From: Hyphomicrobiaceae bacterium
GTDB taxonomy: Bacteria > Pseudomonadota > Alphaproteobacteria > Rhizobiales > Hyphomicrobiaceae
Reading direction: 5' to 3'
Length of the DNA: 64,000 bases
Assembly (NCBI GenBank): GCA_020442185.1
Contig: JAGRKS010000041.1
Coordinates: 30,538 to 94,537, forward strand
Made by a program: the position numbers and the translations under genes. Below, in pieces: positions 8,026 through 16,595 of the stretch. Positions within the stretch are counted from its first letter, which is position 1; each line of letters opens with the position of its first letter. The notes under the pieces were generated by a model. The model was not told where the DNA came from, searched no databases, and saw nothing but the letters and a program-made list of their open reading frames with translations.

Positions 8026-9141
8026 TCACGCCGCCCAGTATTCGGGAAACGCAATCCAGCTTCGTGTCAGATCAGCGGCGCGCGGACGCCCGCCCCCCTC
8101 GTAGATGCGCATCAACTCACGGCGTCGTTCGACAGCGCGCGCCAGCGAGGCGCCGAACAGGGCCGCGATCTCGTCAGAGTAATCGACCGCTGCATCCGCC
8201 CTTCCCTTGAGCCAGCGCGCGGCGGCTTCGCCCGCGAGCTCGCCCGAGACAACCGCGGCGTTGATGCCGGCGCCGGTGATCGGATTGGTGAGCCCCGCCG
8301 CGTCGCCCGCGAGCAGCACCAGCGCGTCGCCGAGGCGGCCGACCGGATCGACCGGACCGCCGACCGGAATGGCGCCCCCTGTATAGCCGAGAACGTCGCC
8401 GCCAACGCGGCCCTGATCCGCGAGTTGACGGTGCAGATCGTCGAGAAGCGGCTTGAAACGCGCCTTGTGGGCAGGCGCCCCGCCGAGGCCGAGGTTGGCG
8501 ACGTCGCCCTTCGGGAAGAGCCACGCATAGCCGCCCGGCAGCTGGCTCGTAAGGAAGATGTCGGTTTCGGCGAACGGCTGCAACAGACGAACCGTCATCT
8601 GCCGCGATTCGGCGATCTCGGTGACAGGGTGGCCGATCGCCTCGCCAACGGGGGAGCCCGGGCCGTCGGCGCCGACGATAACGCGGGCGCGGATCGTGCT
8701 GCCGTCCGAGAGGTGAGCTGTGCCGTCAGCGTCGAAGCGGCGGAGTTGGCGCGCGAACCAACACGCGGCACCGGCCGCGCGGGCCGCCTCGACGAGAGCC
8801 GCGTCGAAGGCTACGCGGTCGATCATGACGCCCGGGAAGTTTTCCTTGAGATGCGGCGGCTGATCCTCGACGAACGTCGTCATCGCGCGGATCGGCTGCC
8901 GCTTGGCAATCGCAACCGCCGCGACTTCCTGGCCGATCATCGCCGGCACGAACTCGGCACACTGCACCGGCACGCCCGCTTCGCGCTTGCGGTCGATGGC
9001 GACCACCCGCGCGCCGCCGCGCGCGGCCGCAGCCGCGGCACAGGCCCCCGCCGGCCCCAACCCGACGACCAGCACATCGGCGTCGGGCGCAGCGATCCCA
9101 GATCCGGTCTGAGGCTCAGCGTCCGTCGAAGCGGCTACCAT
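8026..9141 (-). CDS. lipT: LipT-like FAD-dependent oxidoreductase (geranylgeranyl-reductase family)
   Basis: 371 residues. FAD-binding GLGPAGACAAAAAA starts near residue 27; the acceptor-loop motif VLLAGDAAGLTNPITGAGI (about 283-301) is the conserved second flavin contact of the geranylgeranyl-reductase/UbiH-like group. PVQCAEFV (about 57-64) matches the CAE motif of these reductases. Flavoproteins of this type sit between lipS1 and lipS2 in sulfur oxidisers and are thought to supply electrons for radical-SAM chemistry. Here it is 13 bp from lipS1 and 21 bp from lipS2. Confidence 0.82.
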   Translation of the reverse strand: MVAASTDAEPQTGSGIAAPDADVLVVGLGPAGACAAAAAARGGARVVAIDRKREAGVPVQCAEFVPAMIGQEVAAVAIAKRQPIRAMTTFVEDQPPHLKENFPGVMIDRVAFDAALVEAARAAGAACWFARQLRRFDADGTAHLSDGSTIRARVIVGADGPGSPVGEAIGHPVTEIAESRQMTVRLLQPFAETDIFLTSQLPGGYAWLFPKGDVANLGLGGAPAHKARFKPLLDDLHRQLADQGRVGGDVLGYTGGAIPVGGPVDPVGRLGDALVLLAGDAAGLTNPITGAGINAAVVSGELAGEAAARWLKGRADAAVDYSDEIAALFGASLARAVERRRELMRIYEGGGRPRAADLTRSWIAFPEYWAA

Positions 9142-9154
9142 GCGGTGTCATCCA

Positions 9155-10288
9155 TCATGCGGCGCACGATGCGGCACCGCGTACCTTCGTGCCGCCGACC
9201 TTGATCGAGCAACAGGCGTGCGCCTGGCTATAAGGTCGGCCGATCGCATCAGCAACCGCGACGGCGCCGTCGGCTGGGAACGCGATGCCGTCGAGACCAG
9301 CCATCACTGCGTAGGCATCGACGATGCGCTTGTGCATGCCGGGCGGTCGCGCGCAGCCGAGATTGACCGGGCGATCGGGCAGCCGGCGCCGCGCCTCGCG
9401 GAAGATGCGTCCAACGTCGCCGGTCGCCGGTGTCACGAACGTTCCGGCCTTGGCATAGAACGGCATGATGACGACGAGCACCAGCGAATGGATGTTGTGG
9501 CGGGCGCAGATGTCGAGCGCATTCGCCTCGCCGACGATCTGTCCGTAGTGGAGGCCAACGACGATATGCGGCACGACCTCCATGCGGGTTGCGCACAAGG
9601 CTGCAAGCGTTGCCTCGAAATCGGCGACCGGACGATCGAGATGGTAGACCTCGCGTATCGTCTCTTCGGCCCCGATCACGTCCATCATCGCGGTATCGAC
9701 GCCAGCCGATTCCATCAGTCGCGCCCGCGGCTCGTCAAGGAGCGCGGAATGAATCGCGATCTTGAGATCGGGGTGGTCGCGCTTCAGCCGTTCGATGACC
9801 GGATAGTATTTCTCATACTTGATTTCGTTGCGCCGGTTGGACCCGCCCGACAACAGAAATCCCTGCAGCCCTTGCATCAAGATGAGATCGCGAACCTTCT
9901 GGTCGAGCATCTCGGGCGTCGTTGCCGGAATCATCGGCTCGAGGATCTTCGCCTTGCAGTGATCGCAATCGAGCGCGCAGGCACCGGCCGTCACCGAAAA
10001 CGCAGGGAACGAGTTCTTGCCGCAGCCCTGGATTTCGGAGGACGCGTATTCCTTGAAGGTCGGCGTCGAAAAGCGGATCGGCTGAAGGGCGCGCACCTCG
10101 GCATCCTGTTGCAGGAGCGCGACGAGTTCATCGTCAAAGGTGGCATCCTCTAGAACCTCAATGCCGGCGAGGCGCTCGCGCCAAGTGGACAGCTCGTTCC
10201 GTTGCGACGGCAATTCGGTCGCTCGCGCCATCCCTTCGGGGGTCGCGGCTTCGGCGGAGGTCAGGCTATCGGACGTTGTCTCTGTCAT
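9155..10288 (-). CDS. lipS1: LipS1-type radical-SAM lipoyl synthase component
   Basis: 377 residues from the ATG at 10286-10288. The radical-SAM motif CALDCDHC (CX3CX2C) lies near residue 103. Further Cys occur in QGCGKN before it and in GCARP and HACCS near the C-terminus, plausible auxiliary cluster ligands. It acts with LipS2 to make lipoate on the carrier protein. It is the first gene of the lip run. A near-perfect palindrome (10294-10321) begins 6 bp before the ATG and leaves no good ribosome site, so a leaderless mRNA or a later start (internal ATG about 19 codons in) is possible. Confidence 0.82.
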   Translation of the reverse strand: MTETTSDSLTSAEAATPEGMARATELPSQRNELSTWRERLAGIEVLEDATFDDELVALLQQDAEVRALQPIRFSTPTFKEYASSEIQGCGKNSFPAFSVTAGACALDCDHCKAKILEPMIPATTPEMLDQKVRDLILMQGLQGFLLSGGSNRRNEIKYEKYYPVIERLKRDHPDLKIAIHSALLDEPRARLMESAGVDTAMMDVIGAEETIREVYHLDRPVADFEATLAALCATRMEVVPHIVVGLHYGQIVGEANALDICARHNIHSLVLVVIMPFYAKAGTFVTPATGDVGRIFREARRRLPDRPVNLGCARPPGMHKRIVDAYAVMAGLDGIAFPADGAVAVADAIGRPYSQAHACCSIKVGGTKVRGAASCAA

Positions 10289-10293
10289 GGGCG

Positions 10294-10321
10294 CAATATA
10301 TTCGCCATTCCGAATACATTG
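10294..10321. promoter_or_regulatory. near-perfect operator palindrome upstream of lipS1
   Basis: Half-sites CAATATATTCG and CGAATACATTG flank a 6-base centre (CCATTC); 10 of 11 positions pair. It is the best example in the window of the TATTC(G/A)-N6-CGAATA element also found before dsrE3C and dsrE3A. Its position right at the lipS1 start would block initiation, as expected for an ArsR-type repressor site. The binding protein is not encoded here. Confidence 0.7.
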
Positions 10322-10439
10322 CAACGCGCGCGTTGCGCTCCCGTGCACATGTCCTCCAGCCAGGATGAGGCGGCAAGACCCCCTGTGCCCATGCCAGTCT
10401 CTGGGCCGGCCGATCACGCCGCCCTCGGCATCCGCCCGG

Positions 10440-11750
10440 CTATTCTGCCGGGTTCGGAGCCCCCTCGATATGATCCGCCAACATTTCGACGATGCTCAAC
10501 AGCTCCTTGTCCCATCCGAGGGCGGCGCTACTCTCGTCCATCGTCAGACGGCAGTTTGCACAGGCTGATACGAGCGCCGGCGCACCTGTCGCCTCGACTT
10601 GGGCCATCTTGATCCGGAACACCTCGTGGCGGACGTCCGCTGCCCGCCCCATCGCCTGGACGCCGCCGCCGCCACCACAACACCAGTTGTAGTTGCCTGT
10701 CGGCGTCATCTCGCGGAAGTCCGTGGCGAAGCCGTCGAGCAGATAGCGGGCATCGGCCGTGGCGCCACCGCGCCGGGAGATCTGGCAGGGATCGTGATAG
10801 GTCACCGCCTGGTCCGTGTACGGCGTGAACCGCAACTTGCCCTGCCGCTTCAACGCCGCCAGGAATTCCGTGATGTGCATCACCTCGAAGGGCAATTCCC
10901 GTCCGAGCAGGTTGCCGCCGGTCCAGCGCAGGACGCCGTAGGCATGGCCGCACTCGGGCACCACGACAATCCTCGCGCCGACACTCTCAGCCGCCGAGGC
11001 GATGCGCTCGACCATGAGTTTCGCAATATCGGCCTTGCCCGAGAGCACGCCGAAATTGGTGGCCTCATAGCCCTTCGACGACAACGTCCAATCGACGCCG
11101 CCGGCGTTCAAAAGCTTGGCCATCGCGACGACACTGTCGGGATACTTCATCATCTCGATCGACGAGACGGTGAGTAGCACCTCGGCGACCGGCTTATCGA
11201 GCGGTATCTCTGTTTCGTGTTCGTCGGCCAGCCATTCGACACGATCGGCGAGCTTGGCTTCCGTCAGGCCGAGGGGGCTGCCTCTGGTACGCGCGTTCTC
11301 CGCCGCCTCGAGGAGATCTGGCGGCCCGAGCCCTGCCGCGACGAACGCCTGCCGCGTTGCCGCGACGACGCTCGCGATATCGATCGCCATCGGACACACG
11401 ATCGTGCAGCGTGCGCACATCGTGCAGGTATCGAAGATCAGCGGCTCCCATGCCCTGAGGTCCTGCTCGGTCACCTCCGGCGCAAGACCGAGAGCCTTGC
11501 GGAGGCCTGAGAATGGCGCCTTGCTGCGCCGGTACACCCGCGTCATGGGCTGGAGCTTCAACGCCGGCGTCAGGCGCGGGTCCTTTGTCGCCTCGTGGAA
11601 ATGACAGGCCTGGGCGCACTGCCCGCAATGAACACACGCGTCGAGGTAGGCGGCGATATGGCCACCGAGAAGCGCTTCCATCTTGGTGACAGCGGCGCCG
11701 ACGTCGACGGGCCGGTTGTCGGGCGTGATTGTTCCTGGCTCAACGGTCAT
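10440..11750 (-). CDS. HdrCB-fused / DsrK-like Fe-S protein of a membrane electron module
   Basis: 436 residues from the ATG at 11748-11750. Two ferredoxin-type motifs come first (CVHCGQCAQAC and CTMCARCTIVC), then a CCG region: DPCQISRRG, NWCCGGGGGV and CANCR. This is the HdrC+HdrB fusion pattern of DsrK/HmeD. Such subunits exchange electrons between cytoplasmic thiol/persulfide substrates and quinone through a partner cytochrome b. The start overlaps the stop of the NarI-like gene (ATGA), so the two are probably translated together. It is not the separate shdrC2/shdrB2 pair of sHdr operons, because both halves are in one chain. Confidence 0.85.
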   Translation of the reverse strand: MTVEPGTITPDNRPVDVGAAVTKMEALLGGHIAAYLDACVHCGQCAQACHFHEATKDPRLTPALKLQPMTRVYRRSKAPFSGLRKALGLAPEVTEQDLRAWEPLIFDTCTMCARCTIVCPMAIDIASVVAATRQAFVAAGLGPPDLLEAAENARTRGSPLGLTEAKLADRVEWLADEHETEIPLDKPVAEVLLTVSSIEMMKYPDSVVAMAKLLNAGGVDWTLSSKGYEATNFGVLSGKADIAKLMVERIASAAESVGARIVVVPECGHAYGVLRWTGGNLLGRELPFEVMHITEFLAALKRQGKLRFTPYTDQAVTYHDPCQISRRGGATADARYLLDGFATDFREMTPTGNYNWCCGGGGGVQAMGRAADVRHEVFRIKMAQVEATGAPALVSACANCRLTMDESSAALGWDKELLSIVEMLADHIEGAPNPAE

Positions 11751-12403
11751 GGCGTGAACCCCCTGCGGCCGTAGGTGGCGCCGGTCCGGGCGCGGGCGAA
11801 GGCAAATGTGAAGGCGTGCATCAGGCGGCTGAATGGGAAGTAGATCATCAGCGCCTCGACCGTCAGCATGTGGAACGCCCTGAGCCCCGCGTGGGCTTCC
11901 TGCAGCGCGAGACATCCCGTCAACATCACGATGAACGTCAACCAGACGCCAAGGTGATCATCGATATCTGTGAGCTGCTTTTTCACGGGGTCCGTCAGGC
12001 GGTGCACGTAGAGCAGGATGAGGCCAGCGAACGCCGCCTCAGCCGCGACGATGAATGCCCATCGCGGCATCTCCGGCCAGCCGATGTCGGCGCCGATCAA
12101 CCGCTCCTGGATGAAGGCGACGTGAGGCGCCGCAAACAGCACCAGTACGAACAGGCCGATATGGAACATGTAGCCGGTGACGAAATGATAGATCGTGCGG
12201 CCAAGGTTGCCGCCGTGCGGGATTGAGTGGATGACGAGCGCCTTGGTCGCGCCGCCGACGCCACCAGCCCCCTCACGCGCCACCGAGAGGTCGCGCGGCC
12301 GCTTCATCGCAAGCAGCGAAAAGATGCGCCAGGCGATGCCCAGGACGAAAACCGCGAGTGCAAACGACCATAGCGGTCCTTCAATGAACTCGATCACACT
12401 CAT
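11747..12403 (-). CDS. NarI/DsrM-like integral membrane cytochrome b
   Basis: 218 residues with about five hydrophobic segments and His residues placed as heme b ligands (for example IYHFVTGYMFHIG near residues 71-83, and later QEAHAG and RLMHAF). Nitrate reductase gamma-type subunits carry two hemes b and exchange electrons with quinone. It overlaps the FDH-gamma-like gene by 4 bp upstream and the HdrCB-like gene by 4 bp downstream, so the three form one unit. With the DsrK-like partner it resembles a minimal DsrMK/Hme complex. Confidence 0.82.
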   Translation of the reverse strand: MSVIEFIEGPLWSFALAVFVLGIAWRIFSLLAMKRPRDLSVAREGAGGVGGATKALVIHSIPHGGNLGRTIYHFVTGYMFHIGLFVLVLFAAPHVAFIQERLIGADIGWPEMPRWAFIVAAEAAFAGLILLYVHRLTDPVKKQLTDIDDHLGVWLTFIVMLTGCLALQEAHAGLRAFHMLTVEALMIYFPFSRLMHAFTFAFARARTGATYGRRGFTP

Positions 12404-13665
12404 GGCCGTGCTCCCTGCATGATGCCGTCGCCTGCCGCCGCGGCGCTCACTTCGGCGCGCTTGCGATCGGTCGTCGCCTCGCCACTATGCTCCGCGTACC
12501 AGAGGTCGTGGTGTTCGCGCGCCCAGTTCTCGTCGACAGTTCCTTGCGCCATCGCCTCGAACGCGCCTTCCATACCGATTGAACCGATGTAGGCGTGGCC
12601 GATCCCGACGGCGATGAAGATTACAGCGGCAATGCCGTGCGCGAGATTGGCCAACTGCGCCTGCGAGCGATCCGCGAGTGTGTCGGGGAACAACAGCACG
12701 ATACCCGACACCGAGATCGCAAGGCCGAGCACGATCGTCAGCACGAACCAGATCTTTTGACCTGCGTTGTACTTGTAGGAACTCGCATGGCCACCGAACA
12801 GCCCGCCGCCCTTTGCGAGCCAGGACAGGTCGACGAGGCGCGGCGCATTACCCTTGATGAAGAGAACGAGGATCGCGAGCACGGCGGGGAGGAACAGCGG
12901 CCCAAACAGGTTGTGACCCTGCATCGCCGCACTCGCGACGAGCGCGAAACCCTGCGGCCCGAGCACCGGCATCAACAGCGATTTTCCGAACAGAATGACG
13001 AGACCCGAAATCGCCAGCAGAACGAACAACACCGCGGCGAACCAGTGCGCGATCCTCTGCGCCAGCGAGAACCGCGGGATGACGCGCCCGGACCTGCCGT
13101 TGTCGATACGAATGCGCCCGCGCACGAGGAAGAAGAGCGCGATCGCCGCAATGACCGCGAGCAGCATCTGGCCGCCATAGCGGACGACCTGATCGTTGCG
13201 CAGGAGGCGCCATGCCTCGCCAGCGCTCTGGATCAGAACGCCGCGCTCGCCGCCGGTCAGTACCGACTCGCCTGCCTGCCCGTGTCGTATGCGATCCCAT
13301 AGCCCTTCGGTAACGGATTCGTGCCCGAGCACGGTGTCAGACGGTGCCGACGGAAAGGAAGCACCCTCGCCCTGTCCAGGGCGGCGCACGGCATTGCTCG
13401 TCGTGTCGGGAAGATTGACGGCACCCGCAGGCGGTCGCACCGAGCCACCCGGCACCGCGATCGACTGCCCTTTCAGGGATTCGGGAGAGGGCAACTGCTG
13501 TGCCTCTGCCATCTCGCTCATGGTGACCGCGAGCGACAGCGTCGACAACGCGGCGCATACCGTCACCGCAACTAGCGCCCGTAGCCGCCGAGCACGAGAC
13601 AACCGCCGCATCGGCGGGCGCGCCACCGTTGGCCCAGCGGTTGACATTCGGGCATCCTCCGTCAC
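12400..13665 (-). CDS. orphan formate-dehydrogenase gamma-like cytochrome b
   Basis: 421 residues: signal/anchor (about 25-55), a periplasmic stretch with the VNLPD and LIQSAGEAWRLLRN motifs of FDH gamma subunits (about 80-160), then a four-helix cytochrome b with RIAHWFAAVLFV and HGIAAVIFIAVGIGHAY holding candidate heme ligands. FdoI/FdnI-type subunits normally anchor FdhA and FdhB, but neither is present. Its stop overlaps the next start (ATGA). A second ATG six codons in is possible. The inferred role is a quinone-reactive cytochrome joined to the DsrMK-like pair. Confidence 0.8.
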   Translation of the reverse strand: MTEDARMSTAGPTVARPPMRRLSRARRLRALVAVTVCAALSTLSLAVTMSEMAEAQQLPSPESLKGQSIAVPGGSVRPPAGAVNLPDTTSNAVRRPGQGEGASFPSAPSDTVLGHESVTEGLWDRIRHGQAGESVLTGGERGVLIQSAGEAWRLLRNDQVVRYGGQMLLAVIAAIALFFLVRGRIRIDNGRSGRVIPRFSLAQRIAHWFAAVLFVLLAISGLVILFGKSLLMPVLGPQGFALVASAAMQGHNLFGPLFLPAVLAILVLFIKGNAPRLVDLSWLAKGGGLFGGHASSYKYNAGQKIWFVLTIVLGLAISVSGIVLLFPDTLADRSQAQLANLAHGIAAVIFIAVGIGHAYIGSIGMEGAFEAMAQGTVDENWAREHHDLWYAEHSGEATTDRKRAEVSAAAAGDGIMQGARP

Positions 13666-13807
13666 GCGAGCCTCCTGGATCTGGTTCCATGCAGCGGATG
13701 GCGAATGCGCTGCCGATCACTCCAAATTAGACCGTTGCGATCAGAACCGCGCAAATTTGCGCCGCCCTCTTCGCCTGCATTCGCCATGCGGTCCATGAAC
13801 AGATTGC

Positions 13808-13835
13808 CATGCGCGAATGTCTTGGATGTTGATCA
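13808..13835 (+). promoter_or_regulatory. 28-bp conserved block, copy 1
   Basis: Starts with CATGCGCGAATGTC and continues with GA-N-GT-N-GATCA. The same arrangement, with 23 identical positions by eye, occurs at 19145-19172. Its CGAATG lies where the right half of the sulfur operator would fall. On the plus strand it points away from the FDH-gamma module. Confidence 0.45.
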
Positions 13836-13842
13836 AGGTCAA
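13829..13842. promoter_or_regulatory. FNR/FixK-type box
   Basis: TTGATCAAGGTCAA matches TTGA-N6-TCAA exactly and the longer TTGAT-N4-ATCAA with one mismatch. It is about 165 bp before the FDH-gamma-like ATG, suggesting oxygen-responsive control of the membrane module. It overlaps the conserved 28-bp block. Confidence 0.45.
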
Positions 13843-14036
13843 CGAATGGGACGCTCGTCGTCGCGGCGTGTGGTTCGGTCGCACCGTGGCAATCGCATTC
13901 GATCGATCTTGAAACCAGCGGCACTTGCCGGGAACGACGCCAAATATCGCCGTAAAATCATATGCTACGTTGGTAACGGCACCCCGGAATGCACCGCGGT
14001 CGATGTCGCGGCGGCACATGAGGGTTCCCGGGCCGC

Positions 14037-16367
14037 TTATCCGGCAGACGGCGGAATGAAACGGCGAATGAGCGCGACGGTCGCCGGCAGGATCACGAGC
14101 TGACCGATCAATGCAGCGAACAGACAAACGGCCGTCAGCTCACCGAACTGGCGAAGCGAGGGCAAGTCGGAGAGCATCGTGACACCGAGGCCCAACGCCA
14201 GCACGATCGTCGTCAGCACGACGGCCGGTCCGATATGATGAACGGTGCGGACGAGGGATTGGAACGTATGGGCCGGGCCCGCCGCGCCCACGAGGCGCTC
14301 TTCCTCGAGATGATAGCGGTTGAGGAAGTGGATGGTCGAATCGATGGCCAGCGAGAAGGCGACCGTGATGGCGATGATCGATGCGAACTGCAGACCCTGT
14401 CCCGTGAGCCAAAGCAGCGTGCCCGTGGCGAAGATTGGGAACAGCGAAGGCAGCACGCTCGCCAGTCCTGCAAGCCATGATCGCAATGCGATACCGAGGA
14501 AGATGAAGATGATGAACATGTCTCCGACGAGGCCCCAGTTCATCTCGTCGATCAGCTTTGCGGAATTGCGGGCAGCGATCGCCGGCAATCCGGTGACGAC
14601 GATCTCATAACCAGGATTGGCTTTGCGCACCGGCGCGAGCGCTTCGTCGATCTGCTCGACGACGGGCAGGATCTCGCTGGCATCGATGTCCGGCATGCGC
14701 GCGGTGACGAGAACCGCACGCTCGTCCTTGTCGATGAAGCGGCGCGTCAGATGCTCGGGCAGGATCGCGACATAGCCTTTCACCGTTTCGATGCGCGTAT
14801 CACCCGCTTCCGCAAGCCAGCGCCGCAAGCTGTCGAGCGACCAGACGTTGCCGAGCCCAGCGCGCTTCTCGAGCACGTTGTGCGCGTCGTGAATGGCCTT
14901 CAGGGTGTCGGCATCATAAAGGCCGTGTTCAGGCCCCCACTTGATCATGACATGCAGCGGATTGGCGCCGGTCAACTTCTGGTCGAGCGAAGCGGTGCCG
15001 GCGAGCGCCTGCTCCTTGTCGGGCACCTGGTCGGCGAGGCGATACTGCGGCACGAGCTGCACGTAGGCGAGCCCGGTCAGCACGACCGCCAGGACGCCGA
15101 ACAGCGAGAACACGACCGGCCGCGCCGCAACGGCTCGTACGATCGTCTCCGTCATGCGCTGCAATGTGCCGACGCCGCCATCCTCCGCATCGATATCGCC
15201 GGCCCGGCTCGCCGGCTCGCGACGGACCAGCAGCGCTGCGAGCGTCGGCACGACGACGGCAACGGCGATATAGGAGATGCCGACGGCCATCAGCGCCGCG
15301 ATGCCGAACGTCTTGATGAGCGCGCTATCGGCGAACTGGAACGAGAGGATCGCCAGCGCGGCATTCATCGCCGTCAACAGGCAGGCCGGCGCGACATCGA
15401 TCACGGCGGCCCGCGCCGCCTCCAGCCGATCGACGCCAGCCAGAATGGAACGGCGCACCGAGAACACAAGATGCATGCTGTCGGAGAAGCCGGCGACCAA
15501 GATCAGCGGCGTGATGACGTTGACGAACAGATTGAGGCGGAAGTCGAGCGCACCCAAGGCACCGAGCGTCCACAGGATCGCGATGGCCGGGCCGGCAACG
15601 GCAATCAGGGTCAAGGATATGCGCCGGAAAAACAGATAGGCGACGACGATGCCGACCACGAAGCCGAGGCCGTTGTAGAGGATGCGGTCGCGCTCGACGG
15701 CGTTGCGGATCTCGAGCTGCATGACAGGCGCGCCGGTCAGCTTCGCCGTCAGTCCAGACGCCTTCAATTCTCGATCGACGATCTCCTGCAGGCCGCCAAT
15801 GATCTTGCGCGGACCTTCCGTCGCGACGCTCTTGCGGTCGAGCGAAATCACGATCAGCGCCAACTGGCCATCGTCGGACAGGAATTTACCGGAGACCACA
15901 TCGTTGGCCCGCAGCCGTTTGACGATGTCGTCGAAGGCCGCCCCCTCGGGCAGATCGTCGGGCACAAGCGGCGCCGCATAGCCATTGGCGTCGGGCTTGT
16001 CACGCGCGGAGAGCATCGAGATGAGGCCGTTCACGCCGTCCGCAAGCTGCAGCTCGATCGTCAAGTTGCCAAACGTGCGAAGGCTCTCCCGCGACAGCAG
16101 TTTCTGGCCCTCGACCACGACGAGCACGTCGAACTCGCTCGAGGGAAAGCGACGGTCGATCTCTTCGTACTGGCGGAACTCCGCGGTGTCGGTGCGAAAC
16201 AGCTCCGAGAGCGAGTCGTCCACCTTGAGACGCATCACGCCCATCACCGCAAGCGCCGTCACCAGCAGGATCAGGACCGCCGATACATACGGCGCCTTGA
16301 GGGCAATCAAACCCAGTCGCTCGAGACCGAACGAAAACCGGAATGAGCGTCGTGGCTCCTCGCTCAT
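14037..16367 (-). CDS. RND-superfamily (MMPL-type) exporter
   Basis: 776 residues from the ATG at 16365-16367, which follows a GGGGGAATA ribosome-site region; an upstream extension is not protein-like. The pattern is two repeats of one transmembrane helix, a large periplasmic loop and five further helices, as in stand-alone COG1033 exporters related to hopanoid and lipid transporters. The sequence DSTIHFLNRYH, near the end of the second repeat, is typical. Substrate unknown. It is downstream of the deacetylase-family gene (228 bp) on the same strand. Confidence 0.85.
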   Translation of the reverse strand: MSEEPRRSFRFSFGLERLGLIALKAPYVSAVLILLVTALAVMGVMRLKVDDSLSELFRTDTAEFRQYEEIDRRFPSSEFDVLVVVEGQKLLSRESLRTFGNLTIELQLADGVNGLISMLSARDKPDANGYAAPLVPDDLPEGAAFDDIVKRLRANDVVSGKFLSDDGQLALIVISLDRKSVATEGPRKIIGGLQEIVDRELKASGLTAKLTGAPVMQLEIRNAVERDRILYNGLGFVVGIVVAYLFFRRISLTLIAVAGPAIAILWTLGALGALDFRLNLFVNVITPLILVAGFSDSMHLVFSVRRSILAGVDRLEAARAAVIDVAPACLLTAMNAALAILSFQFADSALIKTFGIAALMAVGISYIAVAVVVPTLAALLVRREPASRAGDIDAEDGGVGTLQRMTETIVRAVAARPVVFSLFGVLAVVLTGLAYVQLVPQYRLADQVPDKEQALAGTASLDQKLTGANPLHVMIKWGPEHGLYDADTLKAIHDAHNVLEKRAGLGNVWSLDSLRRWLAEAGDTRIETVKGYVAILPEHLTRRFIDKDERAVLVTARMPDIDASEILPVVEQIDEALAPVRKANPGYEIVVTGLPAIAARNSAKLIDEMNWGLVGDMFIIFIFLGIALRSWLAGLASVLPSLFPIFATGTLLWLTGQGLQFASIIAITVAFSLAIDSTIHFLNRYHLEEERLVGAAGPAHTFQSLVRTVHHIGPAVVLTTIVLALGLGVTMLSDLPSLRQFGELTAVCLFAALIGQLVILPATVALIRRFIPPSAG

Positions 16368-16595
16368 GGCGGTATTCCCCCCTTGGTTCAATGCTTCTGC
16401 GGCACGTTCCCGTCGCGCTGACAGAAGTCCGGGCAAGCACGTCCGCGACAGGGCCCCTCGCCACGCCGCAACGGATATTGGGCGCGCCCGGCACCTCTCG
16501 ATAACCGGAATCGGTTACCGGCCGCCGGAGCGTTGCATTGCCCGCGCACCGAAGGCAAGCGCACGTCGGCGTGTTGGCTGGCACCGGCGACGGTT

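Larger units (their letters stand above)
13666..14036. other. intergenic promoter region of the FDH-gamma/NarI/HdrCB module
   Basis: No convincing gene. It contains an FNR/FixK-type box (13829-13842) and a block (13808-13835) that closely repeats a block before the FadL-type gene. The RND exporter gene ends at its right side. Confidence 0.6.

Noticed and set aside
10440-11750. Interpretation as the sHdrC2-sHdrB2 pair of the sHdr complex
   Set aside because: Those are separate soluble proteins downstream of shdrA. This is one fused chain translationally coupled to a membrane cytochrome b, a DsrK/HmeD pattern.
12400-13665. Evidence for a formate dehydrogenase operon
   Set aside because: Only a gamma-like subunit is present; no alpha or beta subunit lies on either side.
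14751-16346. 531-residue plus-strand frame
   Set aside because: Antisense to the RND exporter; extreme Arg/Gln/His composition.
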